From Curtobacterium guangdongense (lineage in GTDB: Bacteria; Actinomycetota; Actinomycetes; Actinomycetales; Microbacteriaceae): a stretch of 64,000 nucleotides of DNA. Position numbers and translations under genes: made by a program. The stretch is from NCBI RefSeq assembly GCF_049341845.1, contig NZ_JBMPIT010000001.1:124001-188000 (forward strand), written 5' to 3'. Positions 17,048-25,976 of this stretch are shown one piece after another; positions within the stretch are counted from its first letter, which is position 1, and each line of letters begins with the position of its first letter. Under the pieces are notes generated by a model. That model saw only the letters and a list, made by a program, of their open reading frames with translations, had not been told where the DNA came from and searched no databases.

Positions 17048-18366
17048 CGCAGTGCTCCTGCACCGGCGACCGGCACGACGAGGGTCCGCCAACCGCCGCG
17101 GTCGAGGATCCCCCGCACCACCGGGTCCGGCGGCACGATCGTGGCCAGGATCCCGCGGCTGGAACCACTCGTCGACGACACGAGTTCGGCGGCCTGCTCG
17201 GCGGTGCAGTGTCCGGTGACGACGGCGGTCATGCCGTGCACGTCGCGGCCACGGACGTCGGGCAGCACGTCCGTCACGCGGCGGGCGTCGCTCCGGACAC
17301 GGACGTCCGCCAACCCCACGAGCACGTCGGTCAGCCCGCCGGCGTCTCCGGTGTGCCGGGTGTCACCGCCGAGGTCGTCGGTGACGAGCACCACGCGCGA
17401 GGTCCGTGCGGCGAGGGCTCGTGCCACGCTCGCCGCGACGACGACCGCGTGCTCGAACGCGGCATCGCCACCGAGGTCGGAGAGCTCCGCCAGGTCGTCC
17501 CGCCCGAGCTGCTGGTACGACTCGCGGCGGACGTCCAGGGCGATGACGGCCTCCGGTGGCTGTGCCTGGGTGGTCTGGCGGACGTGGAGTTCACCACGAC
17601 GGGCACTCTGCGCCCAGTGCACGCGGCGGATCGGATCACCTGGCCGGTACGGGCGGAGTTCGCTGTCGTCCGCGGAACCACCCTGGCCGACACGTCCTTC
17701 GTCGGCGGACACCGCCCCCGCGAGCGCTCCGGTGTCCATCGCGGAGAGGGCCGTCGACGCCGGGACCACCACCACTTCCTCCGGGGCGACCACGGGACGG
17801 TCGATGCGCAGCAGGCCGAACGGGTCCTCGACACGGATGGTCACCGGCCCGACGACCGTGCGGCCACGGTGCATCGCGAGCGCCTCGACGTCGAACACCG
17901 CAGGCGGCATCGACGGACCGATCTCGACGAGGGCCTCGGCGTCGGTCACGCTCGCGAAGGCGTCCTCGAGCTGTTCGCGCACGAGCAGGGTGGAGCGCGG
18001 CCCGATCGGCATCGTCGTCCCGCGCAGCGTGATCCGCTCGCGGTACACCTCGCCGACCTGCACCATCGCCCGTGGGGCCGCGCGGGTTCCCCGGAGCGGC
18101 GCCGCGACGACGAAGGCCATCGCGATCCCGAGCACGACGAGCACCAGGAGCAGGAGCCCGGCGGACACGGCGACACTCGTGGTCGCGACGAGTCCGCCGC
18201 CGATCAGGCCGATCCCGACCGCGATGACCGACCAGCCACGGGCGGTCGGCCGGGGGAACGGGGTCCGACGGGTCATCGCCGCCGCACGCTTCGCCCACCG
18301 GTCCAGGACCGACCGCGCGGCCCCCGCACGGCGGAGCAGCGTCGAGGTGGCGGGCGGCCGGGACAT
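17044..18366 (-). CDS. DUF58 domain-containing membrane protein
   Basis: A 440-residue protein with two N-terminal membrane helices (about residues 45-90) and a cytoplasmic region ending in a vWA-like DUF58 domain. The DUF58 signature is present as LRPYRPGDPIRRVHW. Proteins of this family partner MoxR ATPases as putative chaperone or assembly modules. ATG 18366 overlaps the moxR stop codon and its own stop overlaps the transglutaminase start, so the operon is tightly coupled. Confidence 0.9.
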   Translation of the reverse strand: MSRPPATSTLLRRAGAARSVLDRWAKRAAAMTRRTPFPRPTARGWSVIAVGIGLIGGGLVATTSVAVSAGLLLLVLVVLGIAMAFVVAAPLRGTRAAPRAMVQVGEVYRERITLRGTTMPIGPRSTLLVREQLEDAFASVTDAEALVEIGPSMPPAVFDVEALAMHRGRTVVGPVTIRVEDPFGLLRIDRPVVAPEEVVVVPASTALSAMDTGALAGAVSADEGRVGQGGSADDSELRPYRPGDPIRRVHWAQSARRGELHVRQTTQAQPPEAVIALDVRRESYQQLGRDDLAELSDLGGDAAFEHAVVVAASVARALAARTSRVVLVTDDLGGDTRHTGDAGGLTDVLVGLADVRVRSDARRVTDVLPDVRGRDVHGMTAVVTGHCTAEQAAELVSSTSGSSRGILATIVPPDPVVRGILDRGGWRTLVVPVAGAGALR

Positions 18367-19358
18367 CAGGACCGGACTGGCGCTGCGGTGAACGGCACGG
18401 CCGTCTCCGAGACGACGCGGACGACGATCTCGCGCGCGGTGTCCTCCGCCGTGCCACCGAGCCCGCGGGCCACCGGGACGAGCCGGTGTGCGAGGACGAT
18501 CGGTGCGAGCTCCGCGACGTCGTCCGGGGTGACGAACGAGCGGCCTTGCAGGGCGGCGTGGGCGCGTGCGGCCTGCGCGAGGTGCAGGGTGGCGCGCGGG
18601 CTGGCGCCGAGGACCAGGTCGGGGTGGGTCCGGGTCGCACGGACGATGGCGATGACGTAGGCCTCGACGTCGGGAGCGACGTGCACCTGGCGCACCGACG
18701 CGACCATCGCGCGCAGGGTGGCGACGTCCACGATCGGCCGGAGCGACGTCAGCGGGTCGCGGCCGCCGCGGTTGGTGAGCATCCGGCGCTCGGCCTCGAC
18801 GCTGGGGTACCCCATCGCGATGCGCGCCATGAACCGGTCGCGCTGGGCCTCGGGCAGCGGGTACGTCCCCTCCATGTCCACGGGGTTCTGCGTCGCGACG
18901 ATCATGAACGGCGACTCGAGCACGCGGGTGACGCCGTCGACCGTGACCTGGGACTCGGCCATCGCCTCGAGCAGGGCGGACTGCGTCTTCGGGCTGGTGC
19001 GGTTGATCTCGTCGCCGATGACGACGTTCGCGAACACCGGGCCGGGCGAGAACCGGAAGGTGCCGGAGGACTGGTCGAAGATGTTCACCCCGGTGACGTC
19101 CGACGGCAGCATGTCCGAGGTGAACTGGATGCGGTTCACCGACCCGCCCACCGATGCGCCGAGCGCCTTCGCGAGCACGGTCTTGCCGACCCCGGGAACG
19201 TCCTCCACGAGCAGGTGCCCCTCGGCCAGCATGACCGTCAGCGCCGTGCGGATCGCGTCGGTCTTGCCGTCGACCACCGTGGCGACGGCGGACATGATCG
19301 CCGCACCCGCGTCACGGACCTGGTCGACGGGGATGGCGAGGTCGGGGGCGTCCGGCAC
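18366..19358 (-). CDS. MoxR family AAA+ ATPase
   Basis: AAA+ ATPase of 330 residues. The MoxR signatures are clear: Walker A EDVPGVGKT, FTSDMLPSDVTG, Walker B VVIGDEINR, sensor 1 MIVATQNPVDMEGTYPLPEAQRDRF, and the C-terminal lid helix bundle. It most likely supplies the ATPase engine to the DUF58 and transglutaminase partners encoded next. GTG 19358 was selected over an upstream ATG at 19397 because a GAGGAG ribosome site lies six bases before it. A long hairpin (19457-19510) lies upstream. Confidence 0.92.
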   Translation of the reverse strand: MPDAPDLAIPVDQVRDAGAAIMSAVATVVDGKTDAIRTALTVMLAEGHLLVEDVPGVGKTVLAKALGASVGGSVNRIQFTSDMLPSDVTGVNIFDQSSGTFRFSPGPVFANVVIGDEINRTSPKTQSALLEAMAESQVTVDGVTRVLESPFMIVATQNPVDMEGTYPLPEAQRDRFMARIAMGYPSVEAERRMLTNRGGRDPLTSLRPIVDVATLRAMVASVRQVHVAPDVEAYVIAIVRATRTHPDLVLGASPRATLHLAQAARAHAALQGRSFVTPDDVAELAPIVLAHRLVPVARGLGGTAEDTAREIVVRVVSETAVPFTAAPVRS

Positions 19359-19456
19359 GCAGGTCTCCTCAGGGGGTGGGGACAGTGGTCCGCGCATGCT
19401 ACATCGGCCCGGTGACAGCGACCGGAGGATGTGTCACCGACCGCATCCGGGGACAC

Positions 19457-19510
19457 ACTGGAGGTTCGACCAGCGTCCGCCGATCGGCGGACGTGGGTCG
19501 GGCCTCCAGT
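19457..19510. repeat. Long nested hairpin upstream of moxR (family R2)
   Basis: The outer stem pairs ACTGGAGGTTCGACC with GGGTCGGGCCTCCAGT (two G-U pairs); inside it is a perfect 18-bp palindrome at 19475-19492 (GTCCGCCGATCGGCGGAC). It lies between the moxR start and the 3' end of the TIM-barrel gene and probably terminates that upstream operon. Confidence 0.8.
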
Positions 19511-19522
19511 CCGGTGCCCCGC

Positions 19523-20530
19523 TCAGCCGACGCGCGCCGCCAGCGCTTCGTCCGCCGCGCGCAGGACGCGCGCCGCCACGGCGACGCCCTCTTCGCGCCC
19601 GAGCTCGGTGTCCTCGTGCTCGATGTTCACCCACATCTCGGGGTCCACCTCGTGGAGCGCCTCGAGGAACGCGGACCAGTACGCCTCGTCGTGGCCCTTG
19701 CCGAGCGCGACGAAGTCCCACGCGGAGGGCTTCGGCCACTCGTTCGCCCACTCGTCGCCACCGAGATTCGTCCGGGGCTCGTCCGGGGACAGCCGGCGGA
19801 ACGAGTTGTCGAGGACGCCGTTGATGGCGGCGTGCGGGTTGATCCTGACGTCCTTCGCCGCGGCGTGGAAGACGAGCGGGCCGAGGTCGCGGACGACCGC
19901 CACCGGGTCCATCTGCTGCCAGAACAGGTGCGACGCATCGAGCTCGACGCCGACGTTCGTCAACCCGCCGCGCTCGACGAGCTCGCGGATCGTCGCCGGG
20001 TTGAACACGACGTTCTGCGGGTGCAACTCGAGCGCGACCTTCACGCCGTGCTCGCGGGCGAGGGCGTCGATCTCCTGCCAGAACGGGACGGCGACGCTCC
20101 ACTGGTACTCGATGACGTCGAGCGCAGCGGAGTTCCAGGCGTTCACGATCCAGTTCGGGCGGACGGAACCGGGCTCCCCCGCCGGCAGGCCGGACATCGT
20201 GACGACGCGGTCCTGGCCGAGCCGGGCGGCGAGCCGGATGCTGCGCCGGATGTCCTCGGCGTGGGCGTCCCCGATCGCGCGGTCCGGGTGCAGCGGGTTC
20301 CCGTTGCAGTTGAGGCCGGCGATGGACACCCCGGTGCCGTCGAACCGGGCGAGGAAGTCGTCCCGTGCCCGGTCGTCGTCCAGGATGGCGTCGATGTCCG
20401 GCACGTGCACCGGGGGCAGGAACCCGCCGGTGTTCAGTTCGATGCCGGTGAGACCGTTCTCCGCGATGGCGCGCAGGGCGTCCGCGAGCGGGCGGTCGTG
20501 GAAGATCGCGTTGTACAGACCGAGCTTCAT
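19523..20530 (-). CDS. Sugar phosphate isomerase/epimerase (TIM barrel)
   Basis: TIM-barrel enzyme of 335 residues in the AP-endonuclease-2/xylose-isomerase-like superfamily. The N-terminal MKLGLYNAIFHD strand, the metal-ligand VALELHPQN, GVELDASHLFWQQ, HAAAKDV and the late NIEHEDTE are all in place. The start overlaps the stop codon of the oxidoreductase gene (ATGA). With that gene it forms a catabolic pair controlled by the divergent LacI regulator. Such pairs act in inositol, sugar-acid or keto-sugar breakdown; the substrate is not evident. Confidence 0.9.
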   Translation of the reverse strand: MKLGLYNAIFHDRPLADALRAIAENGLTGIELNTGGFLPPVHVPDIDAILDDDRARDDFLARFDGTGVSIAGLNCNGNPLHPDRAIGDAHAEDIRRSIRLAARLGQDRVVTMSGLPAGEPGSVRPNWIVNAWNSAALDVIEYQWSVAVPFWQEIDALAREHGVKVALELHPQNVVFNPATIRELVERGGLTNVGVELDASHLFWQQMDPVAVVRDLGPLVFHAAAKDVRINPHAAINGVLDNSFRRLSPDEPRTNLGGDEWANEWPKPSAWDFVALGKGHDEAYWSAFLEALHEVDPEMWVNIEHEDTELGREEGVAVAARVLRAADEALAARVG

Positions 20531-21732
20531 GCGTGCTGCTCCTGCTTCGTCGTCACTGCCGCTCCGTCGGCCTGCGCGGACCGGGCCACCGCGTCGAGGA
20601 CCTCCATGTTGTGCACGCCGTCGTCGAACGTGGCGTTGCGCGGGAGCGGATCGGCGACGCCGGCGACCTCGTCGAGGAACGCGCGCGCCTGGTACTCGAA
20701 CATCTGGTTCTGGCCCCAGCCGACGCCGGGCGCGTCCATCGCCATGCCACCGGCCACGTAGGGGTGGTCCGGCCCGAGGACGACCTGGCGGTACCCACCG
20801 AGCCGGGAGCCGTCGGACTGCAGGGCGAGGCCGATCTCGGACGGTCGCTCCTGGTCCCAGCGCGCGGCGCCGTTCTCGCAGAAGACCTCGATCACCAGGC
20901 CGTTCGGGTGGGCCGTCGCGACGCGGGAGACCTCGAGCGAGCCGACCACGGCACCGTCACCGAAGCGGGCGCTGAAGGTGGCGTAGTCGTCGTTCTCGAC
21001 GGTCTGCGTCTCGCCGGTCAGTTCGGCTGCGGCTCCACGGAGTGCGTGCCCGGCGGCGACGGGTCGCTCGGTGATCGTCGTGGTGAAGAGCCCACCGGTG
21101 ACGCTCCGGACGTCGCCGGCGAGGAACTCCGCGATGTAGGTCAGGTGCGAGCCGACGTCGGCGAGCGCGCCGGACCCGGGAGCGCCTGCATAGCGCCACG
21201 AGAACGGGACGTCCGGCGAGGAACCGTAGTCGGTCCAGTAGCGGCCGGAGAGGTGCAGGACCTTCCCGAGGGTGCCGTCCTCGATCAGCTCGCGGATCGC
21301 CGCGACACCCGGTGCGCGTCGGTAGGTGAAGCCGACGCGGGCGATCGTGCCCTGCGCCTCGGCGGCACGGGCGGCGTCGGCCATCGCGCGGGCGTCCTCG
21401 AGCGAGTCGGCCAGCGGCTTCTCGCAGAGCACGTGCTTGCCGGCGGCGAGGAGGCCCTCGACGATCTCGCGGTGGAGGCGGTTCGCGACGACGACGCTCA
21501 CCACGTCGATGTCGTCGGCGGCCGCGATCGCCCGCCAGTCGGTGTCGTGCCGCTCGAACCCGAAGCGCTGCGCGGCCTCGGCGGCGAGGGGCTCGTACAC
21601 GTCCCCGATCGAGACGAGCCGCACGGGCGGCAGAGTCGGGGCGAACAGGGACGGGGCGTTCCGCCACGCGGCCATGTGGGCCTTGCCCGCCATGCCCGCG
21701 CCGATGACGGCGACGCCGATGCTCTCGCGCAT
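20527..21732 (-). CDS. Gfo/Idh/MocA family oxidoreductase
   Basis: NAD(P)-dependent dehydrogenase of 401 residues. Rossmann motif VAVIGAGMAGKAHM, then VVVANRLHREI and catalytic CEKPLADS. The C-terminal domain has DVGSHLTYIAEF, as in inositol 2-dehydrogenase-like proteins, and HPYVAGGMAMDAPGVGWG near the end. ATG 21732 has AAGGAG six bases upstream; sequence before it is untranslated. It is the first gene of a two-gene operon reading away from lacI. A perfect 18-bp palindrome 26 bases upstream of the start is the probable repressor site. Confidence 0.92.
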   Translation of the reverse strand: MRESIGVAVIGAGMAGKAHMAAWRNAPSLFAPTLPPVRLVSIGDVYEPLAAEAAQRFGFERHDTDWRAIAAADDIDVVSVVVANRLHREIVEGLLAAGKHVLCEKPLADSLEDARAMADAARAAEAQGTIARVGFTYRRAPGVAAIRELIEDGTLGKVLHLSGRYWTDYGSSPDVPFSWRYAGAPGSGALADVGSHLTYIAEFLAGDVRSVTGGLFTTTITERPVAAGHALRGAAAELTGETQTVENDDYATFSARFGDGAVVGSLEVSRVATAHPNGLVIEVFCENGAARWDQERPSEIGLALQSDGSRLGGYRQVVLGPDHPYVAGGMAMDAPGVGWGQNQMFEYQARAFLDEVAGVADPLPRNATFDDGVHNMEVLDAVARSAQADGAAVTTKQEQHA

Positions 21733-21758
21733 GTGCTCTCCTTCGAGCTGGTCTTCGG

Positions 21759-21776
21759 TTCTGGAACGTTCCAGAA
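21759..21776. promoter_or_regulatory. Perfect LacI-family operator palindrome
   Basis: TTCTGGAACGTTCCAGAA is a perfect 18-bp palindrome with the central CG typical of LacI/GalR-family operators. It lies between the divergent oxidoreductase and lacI genes, so the regulator probably represses both the operon and itself. Confidence 0.85.
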
Positions 21777-21827
21777 GGATCGGTAGACTGTAGCCCCACC
21801 TCCCCATGTCCTGTCAAGGAGCACACC

Positions 21828-22829
21828 GTGTCGAACCGCCGTCCGCCGACGATCATCGACGTCGCCGCACTCGCGGGGGTCTCGAAGTCGCTGGTCTCGA
21901 TGGTGATGCGCGACGACCCCGGCGTCTCCGACAGCCGTCGCGCGGCCGTCCTCGACGCCGCCGCATCGCTCGGGTACCGGCCGAACCGTGCCGCCGCGAT
22001 CCTCGCCGGTACCAGGACCCGCACGATCGGCGTGGTCGTCGACGACTTCCGGAACCCCTGGTACGTGCCGATGCTCGACGGCATCCGGTCGACACTCGCC
22101 CCGCACGGGCTGCGCCTGACGCTCGCCGACGCCGTGGCGAACGCGCACCTCGGCAGCTCCCCGTTCGACGACCTCGTGTCACTCCGGGTCGACGGCGTCA
22201 TCCTCGGCGCCGAGAGCTCGGTCGACCTGCACGTGCCCGACGACACCCCGGTGGTCGTCGCCGGCGAGCGCGCGTCCGTCCCACCCGGGCTCGACGTGGT
22301 GGCGTCGGACGAGGCGGCCGGCGCACGCATGGCCGTCGACCACCTCGTCGGACTCGGACACCGGCACATCGCGCACCTGACCGGCGCCGGGGGTTCGGCA
22401 GCGGCACGACGTGTGTCGTCCGTCGCCCGGATGACGTCGTCGGGCGTCGAGCCCCTGGTCCTCGGGGACGGACCGACGTCCGAGCAGGCCGGCTTCGACG
22501 CCGCGCGGGCAGCACTTGCCGCGAACCCGTCGCTGACCGCGCTGTTCGCGGCGAACGACGTGATGGCGATGGGAGCGATCGCCGCGGCGCGACAGGCGGG
22601 GCTCCGCGTCCCGGAGGACCTGTCGGTCATCGGCCACGACGAGACCCCGCTCGCGGCGTCCCCCCTGCTCCAGCTCACGACGGTCGACCCGCACAACGAC
22701 GAGGTCGGACGGCTCGCGGCCGCCCGGCTGATCACGCTCATCGGGGACTCGTCGCGCCCGACACCGACTCGCGACCTCGTGACGCCCACCCTGGTCGTCC
22801 GCAGCACCACCGCTCCCCCGCGGGCGTAG
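21828..22829 (+). CDS. LacI family transcriptional regulator
   Basis: Repressor of 333 residues. The N-terminal LacI HTH (residues 8-55) reads PTIIDVAALAGVSKSLVSMVM, then the hinge helix with NRAAAILAG. A periplasmic-binding-protein-like effector domain follows, with TIGVVVDDFRNPWY and the late LFAANDVMAMGAIAA. GTG 21828 has AAGGAG upstream. It is divergent from the oxidoreductase/isomerase operon with a perfect palindromic operator between them; the inducer is presumably the sugar or polyol substrate of those enzymes. Confidence 0.93.
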   Translation: MSNRRPPTIIDVAALAGVSKSLVSMVMRDDPGVSDSRRAAVLDAAASLGYRPNRAAAILAGTRTRTIGVVVDDFRNPWYVPMLDGIRSTLAPHGLRLTLADAVANAHLGSSPFDDLVSLRVDGVILGAESSVDLHVPDDTPVVVAGERASVPPGLDVVASDEAAGARMAVDHLVGLGHRHIAHLTGAGGSAAARRVSSVARMTSSGVEPLVLGDGPTSEQAGFDAARAALAANPSLTALFAANDVMAMGAIAAARQAGLRVPEDLSVIGHDETPLAASPLLQLTTVDPHNDEVGRLAAARLITLIGDSSRPTPTRDLVTPTLVVRSTTAPPRA

Positions 22830-22840
22830 TCCCGCGGCGG

Positions 22841-22899
22841 TCGAGTGCGCAGAAACGGTGCCCGCCGCCCGTCGGACATCCCCGTTTCCGCGCACTCGA
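22841..22899. terminator. Long stem-loop after lacI (family R1)
   Basis: Arms TCGAGTGCGCAGAAACGG and CCGTTTCCGCGCACTCGA pair over 18 bp with one mismatch and a 23-base loop. It is placed between the convergent lacI and GH18-like genes. The outer ten bases are the same as in the duplicated element at 14443-14661. Confidence 0.8.
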
Positions 22900-22968
22900 T
22901 CACACCATCACCCACCACCGCCGCCGCCCTTGACACGAGCCACCGGCGCTGACCGGCCCGTCGCCCCG

Positions 22969-23949
22969 TCAGCGCGGCAGGGGCATCGAGTTCAGGGACC
23001 ACATCGCGACACCGTGCAACCCGAGCTCCCGCGCGAGCGCCGTCCGCGCGCGGTACGACCGGGCGTCCGACCAGTGCAGCTCCCGCCCGTCGTCGAGCAC
23101 CGCCGACCACTCCCCGTCGCGGTCCGACCACACGGCCGCATCCCCCGCGAGACGCCGAGCAGCTCCCGGCGCCAGCGGCGCGTCACCCGCACCGGGACCC
23201 CACGCGTACCCGTACGACGCGATCCCCAGGTCGATCCGGTCCGCACGGAGCCCCTGCGCCTCGGCAGCGTGCACCACCCGGGTCGCCCAGGGCAGCGCCC
23301 CCACGGACCCGGGTCCGCTCCACGGACCGTGCTGGTCGTAGGTCATCAGCACGAACCGGTCGACGTGCTCCGCGAGCCCGCGGAGGTCGTACCCGGTCGC
23401 GCGGAACCCGGCGGCCGACGTCGACGCCATCACCGCCATCGAGACCAGGCCGCTGTCGCCGAGCCGATCGTGCACGGCGTCCCGGACCGCGGCGGCGAAC
23501 GCGACGAGCCCCGCTCGGTCCCGGGCCCGCAGCGACTCGAGGTCGATCTGCACGCCCCGCATCCCGGCGTCGTCGGCGGCGCGGGCGACCTGGCGTGCGA
23601 CACGATCCCGGTTCTCCGCGGAGGCCAACAGCGCCGTCCCGGCCTCGGGTGAGAAGTCACCGATCGTCGACGAGTAGTTGCTCACGAGGAGCTCGGCCGA
23701 ACCACCCGCAGCCGACGCGAGTCCGGCCAGCCCTCCGGGAGCCTCGTTCAGACGGGAACCGTCATCCGCCACGGTGACGCCGTCGATCCCGATCGTCGTC
23801 GCGAGTGGCACGGCGGCGGTGACACTGTCCACCGCGGTCCCGCCGGGTTCGACGTACGCCTCGACCTCCAGCCCCGAACCGGACGCGCAGCCGGTGAGCA
23901 CCAGCCCCGACACGAGGACGGCCACCACGACACCCACACGACGAACCAC
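22969..23949 (-). CDS. GH18-like (YaaH-type) lipoprotein
   Basis: A 326-residue secreted lipoprotein with lipobox LTGC after a short hydrophobic signal. The fold resembles the glycoside hydrolase 18/YaaH-type barrel: a strand ending in GVQIDLESL carries the DxE catalytic pattern, followed by VSMAVMAS, FVLMTYDQHGPWSGPGSVG and LGIASYGYAW, as in this family. Peptidoglycan or chitin-like glycan hydrolysis is the likely role. GTG 23949 is the start most consistent with a signal peptide; sequence further upstream in the same frame is antisense to the marR gene. It may be co-transcribed with marR, 17 bases upstream. Confidence 0.8.
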   Translation of the reverse strand: MVRRVGVVVAVLVSGLVLTGCASGSGLEVEAYVEPGGTAVDSVTAAVPLATTIGIDGVTVADDGSRLNEAPGGLAGLASAAGGSAELLVSNYSSTIGDFSPEAGTALLASAENRDRVARQVARAADDAGMRGVQIDLESLRARDRAGLVAFAAAVRDAVHDRLGDSGLVSMAVMASTSAAGFRATGYDLRGLAEHVDRFVLMTYDQHGPWSGPGSVGALPWATRVVHAAEAQGLRADRIDLGIASYGYAWGPGAGDAPLAPGAARRLAGDAAVWSDRDGEWSAVLDDGRELHWSDARSYRARTALARELGLHGVAMWSLNSMPLPR

Positions 23950-23966
23950 CCGGTCACGGTAGCGGG

Positions 23967-24416
23967 TCAGACACGCTCGTACTCCAGGCGCTCGACGGAG
24001 GTCGCGAGCTCGTCGAGTTCCGGCACGTCGTGCGCCTCGGCCAACGCCGCTTCGAGCGCGGCGGCGTGGATCGGTGCCGCACGATCGAAGAGCGCGGAGC
24101 CGGCGTGTGTCAGCTCGGTGTAGAGCCCCCGACGGTCGTCCGCACAGAGCACCCGGGTCAGGAGCGCACGTTCCTCGAGCCGGTTCACCAGCCGCGTCGT
24201 CGCACTCGGACTGAGCGCCGCGGCACGCGCGAGCTGCTGCATCCGCATGTGGAAACCGTCCTGGCGCCGGAGTGCATCGAGCACCGTGAACTCCACGACG
24301 GACAGGTCGACCTCGCGCAGTGCCTGCTCGAGGTGCGACTCGATGAGGCTGTGCAGCGCGCCGAGGGTGCGCCAGCCGTGCGCGCGGACCGCGATCGCCG
24401 TGTCGTCGATGCTCAT
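23967..24416 (-). CDS. MarR family transcriptional regulator
   Basis: Winged-helix regulator of 149 residues. The MarR fold is visible in VEFTVLDALRRQDG, then MQQLARAAALSPSATTRLVNRLEERALLTR, then the wing CADDRRGLYTELTHAG. ATG 24416 has GGGAGG six bases upstream. It is divergent from an MFS transporter gene with four TAGTTGC half-sites between the two starts. It most likely represses the exporter and itself, with release by a small-molecule ligand of the exporter. Confidence 0.92.
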   Translation of the reverse strand: MSIDDTAIAVRAHGWRTLGALHSLIESHLEQALREVDLSVVEFTVLDALRRQDGFHMRMQQLARAAALSPSATTRLVNRLEERALLTRVLCADDRRGLYTELTHAGSALFDRAAPIHAAALEAALAEAHDVPELDELATSVERLEYERV

Positions 24417-24430
24417 GTGGACCTCCCGAA

Positions 24431-24504
24431 GTAGTTGCACGCGCAGGTAGTTGCTTGCGCACACACCTAGCGTGTGCAACTATTTACCCCGCGCTTGCAA
24501 CTAC
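24431..24504. promoter_or_regulatory. Four TAGTTGC half-sites in the marR/MFS divergent promoter
   Basis: GTAGTTGC occurs at 24431-24438 and 24447-24454. Its complement occurs as GCAACTA at 24476-24482 and GCAACTAC at 24497-24504. The symmetric arrangement between divergent genes suggests two MarR-dimer sites covering both promoters. Confidence 0.7.
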
Positions 24505-24550
24505 CAGCGTACGCGGCATGCCCGCGGTGGACAACAGGAGAGGACCACGC

Positions 24551-25741
24551 ATGCCTGCGGGACTCATCGCACTCGCCCTCGGCGGTTTCGGCATCGGACT
24601 GACCGAGTTCGTCATCACCGGACTGCTGCCGGAGGTCGCGGCGGACTTCGGCGTCACCGAGACGACGGCAGGCTGGCTCGTCACGGGCTACGCGCTCGCC
24701 GTCATCGTCGGCGCGCTCGGTCTGACCGCGGCCACCACCAGACTCCCGCGGAAGCCGGTGCTCATCGGACTCCTCGTGCTGTTCGTCATCGGCAACACCC
24801 TGTCGGCGCTCGCACCGACCTACGGCGTGATGATGACCGGCCGCGTCGTCGCCGCGCTCTGCCACGGCGCGTTCTTCGGCATCGGCTCCGTCGTCGCGTC
24901 GAACATGGTCGCCCGAGAGAAGCGGGCCTCCGCCGTCGCGCTCATGTTCACCGGGCTCACCGCGTCGAACGTGCTCGGCGTCCCGTTCGGCACGTTCCTC
25001 GGCCAGGCGATGGGCTGGCGCGCCACGTTCTGGGCGATCGCCGCGATCGGCGTCGTCGCCCTCGTCGGAGTCGCCCTGCTCGTCCCCGTGACGAAGCAGG
25101 ACGCGGCGCCGTCGCTCGTCCGGGAGCTCGGCGCGTTCCGCTCCGGCCAGGTGTGGTTGTCGCTCGGCATCACCGTGCTCGGGTACGGCGGCATGTTCGG
25201 TGCCTTCACCTACATCGCGTACACGCTCACCGCCGTGTCCGGCTTCGCGTCGGCCGCGGTCCCGTGGCTGCTCGTCGTCTTCGGGATCGGCCTGTTCGTC
25301 GGCAACTGGGCCGGCGGCCGCCTCGCCGCGAAGTCGATCGACCGGACACTCCTCGTCGTGCTCGCGAGCCTGACGGTCGTCCTCGGCCTCTTCGCCGTCG
25401 TCGCCACGAACCCCGTGCTCACCGTCGTGGCCCTCGTGCTCATGGGGGCGTTCGGCTTCGCCACCGTACCCGCACTGCAGACCCGCGTGATGCACTACGC
25501 GGACCACGCTCCGACCCTGGCGAGCGGCGCGAACATCGCCGCCTTCAACCTCGGCAACGCGTTCGGCGCCTGGATCGGGGGACTGACGATCGCCGCCGGC
25601 CTGGGCTACACCTCGCCGATCTGGGCCGGCGCCGCCATCACCCTGGCCGGACTCGCGCTCGTGGCCGTCGCCGCCGGCGCAGCGCGCCGCGGCCGCGCCG
25701 CACGCCCCGTGCGGACCGGGAGCATCCGCACCGCCGCCTGA
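24551..25741 (+). CDS. MFS transporter (drug/arabinose efflux type)
   Basis: Twelve-helix major-facilitator exporter of 396 residues, DHA1 type, resembling AraJ/YdhP/Cmx proteins. The first helix reads ALALGGFGIGLTEFVITGLLP. The motif-A region is altered as TAATTRLPRKPVL, the antiporter motif region is GRVVAALCHGAFFGIGSV, and the second half begins near GAFRSGQVWLSLG. The preferred start is ATG 24551, with GGAGAGG upstream; in-frame ATG codons at 24455 and 24518 are less likely. A divergent MarR regulator suggests substrate-induced efflux. A perfect 21-bp terminator stem follows the stop. Confidence 0.9.
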   Translation: MPAGLIALALGGFGIGLTEFVITGLLPEVAADFGVTETTAGWLVTGYALAVIVGALGLTAATTRLPRKPVLIGLLVLFVIGNTLSALAPTYGVMMTGRVVAALCHGAFFGIGSVVASNMVAREKRASAVALMFTGLTASNVLGVPFGTFLGQAMGWRATFWAIAAIGVVALVGVALLVPVTKQDAAPSLVRELGAFRSGQVWLSLGITVLGYGGMFGAFTYIAYTLTAVSGFASAAVPWLLVVFGIGLFVGNWAGGRLAAKSIDRTLLVVLASLTVVLGLFAVVATNPVLTVVALVLMGAFGFATVPALQTRVMHYADHAPTLASGANIAAFNLGNAFGAWIGGLTIAAGLGYTSPIWAGAAITLAGLALVAVAAGAARRGRAARPVRTGSIRTAA

Positions 25742-25754
25742 ACCGCGACCAGGT

Positions 25755-25802
25755 GACGGACTGGAGGCTCGGTGCACGCCCGCACCGAGCCTCCAGTCCG
25801 TC
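25755..25802. terminator. Perfect 21-bp stem-loop after the MFS gene (family R2)
   Basis: The arms at 25755-25775 and 25782-25802 are perfectly complementary, with a six-base loop. Key arm sequence GGACTGGAGGCTCGGTGC is shared with elements near 8230 and 19500. Confidence 0.85.
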
Positions 25803-25976
25803 CGCCGGTCACCGGACGAGCGCCCAGCCGACGCGACTACCGTCACCGGCAGGTGACCCAGGTCCTCGGCCGCCGGATCGATCCACGCCGACCGGAAGCA
25901 TCATGCAGCCACCGCCCATCAGAACCGCGTTCCTCGACAGCTCGTCCACGCCGACGCGCGGGGACGGGCCGAGTCG

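Noticed and set aside
14234..18391. Very long plus-strand open frame (1385 codons) opposite the moxR/DUF58/transglutaminase operon
   Set aside because: Low-complexity Arg/Ala/Gly-rich translation with no motifs. It is antisense to three clear genes and is an effect of high G+C.
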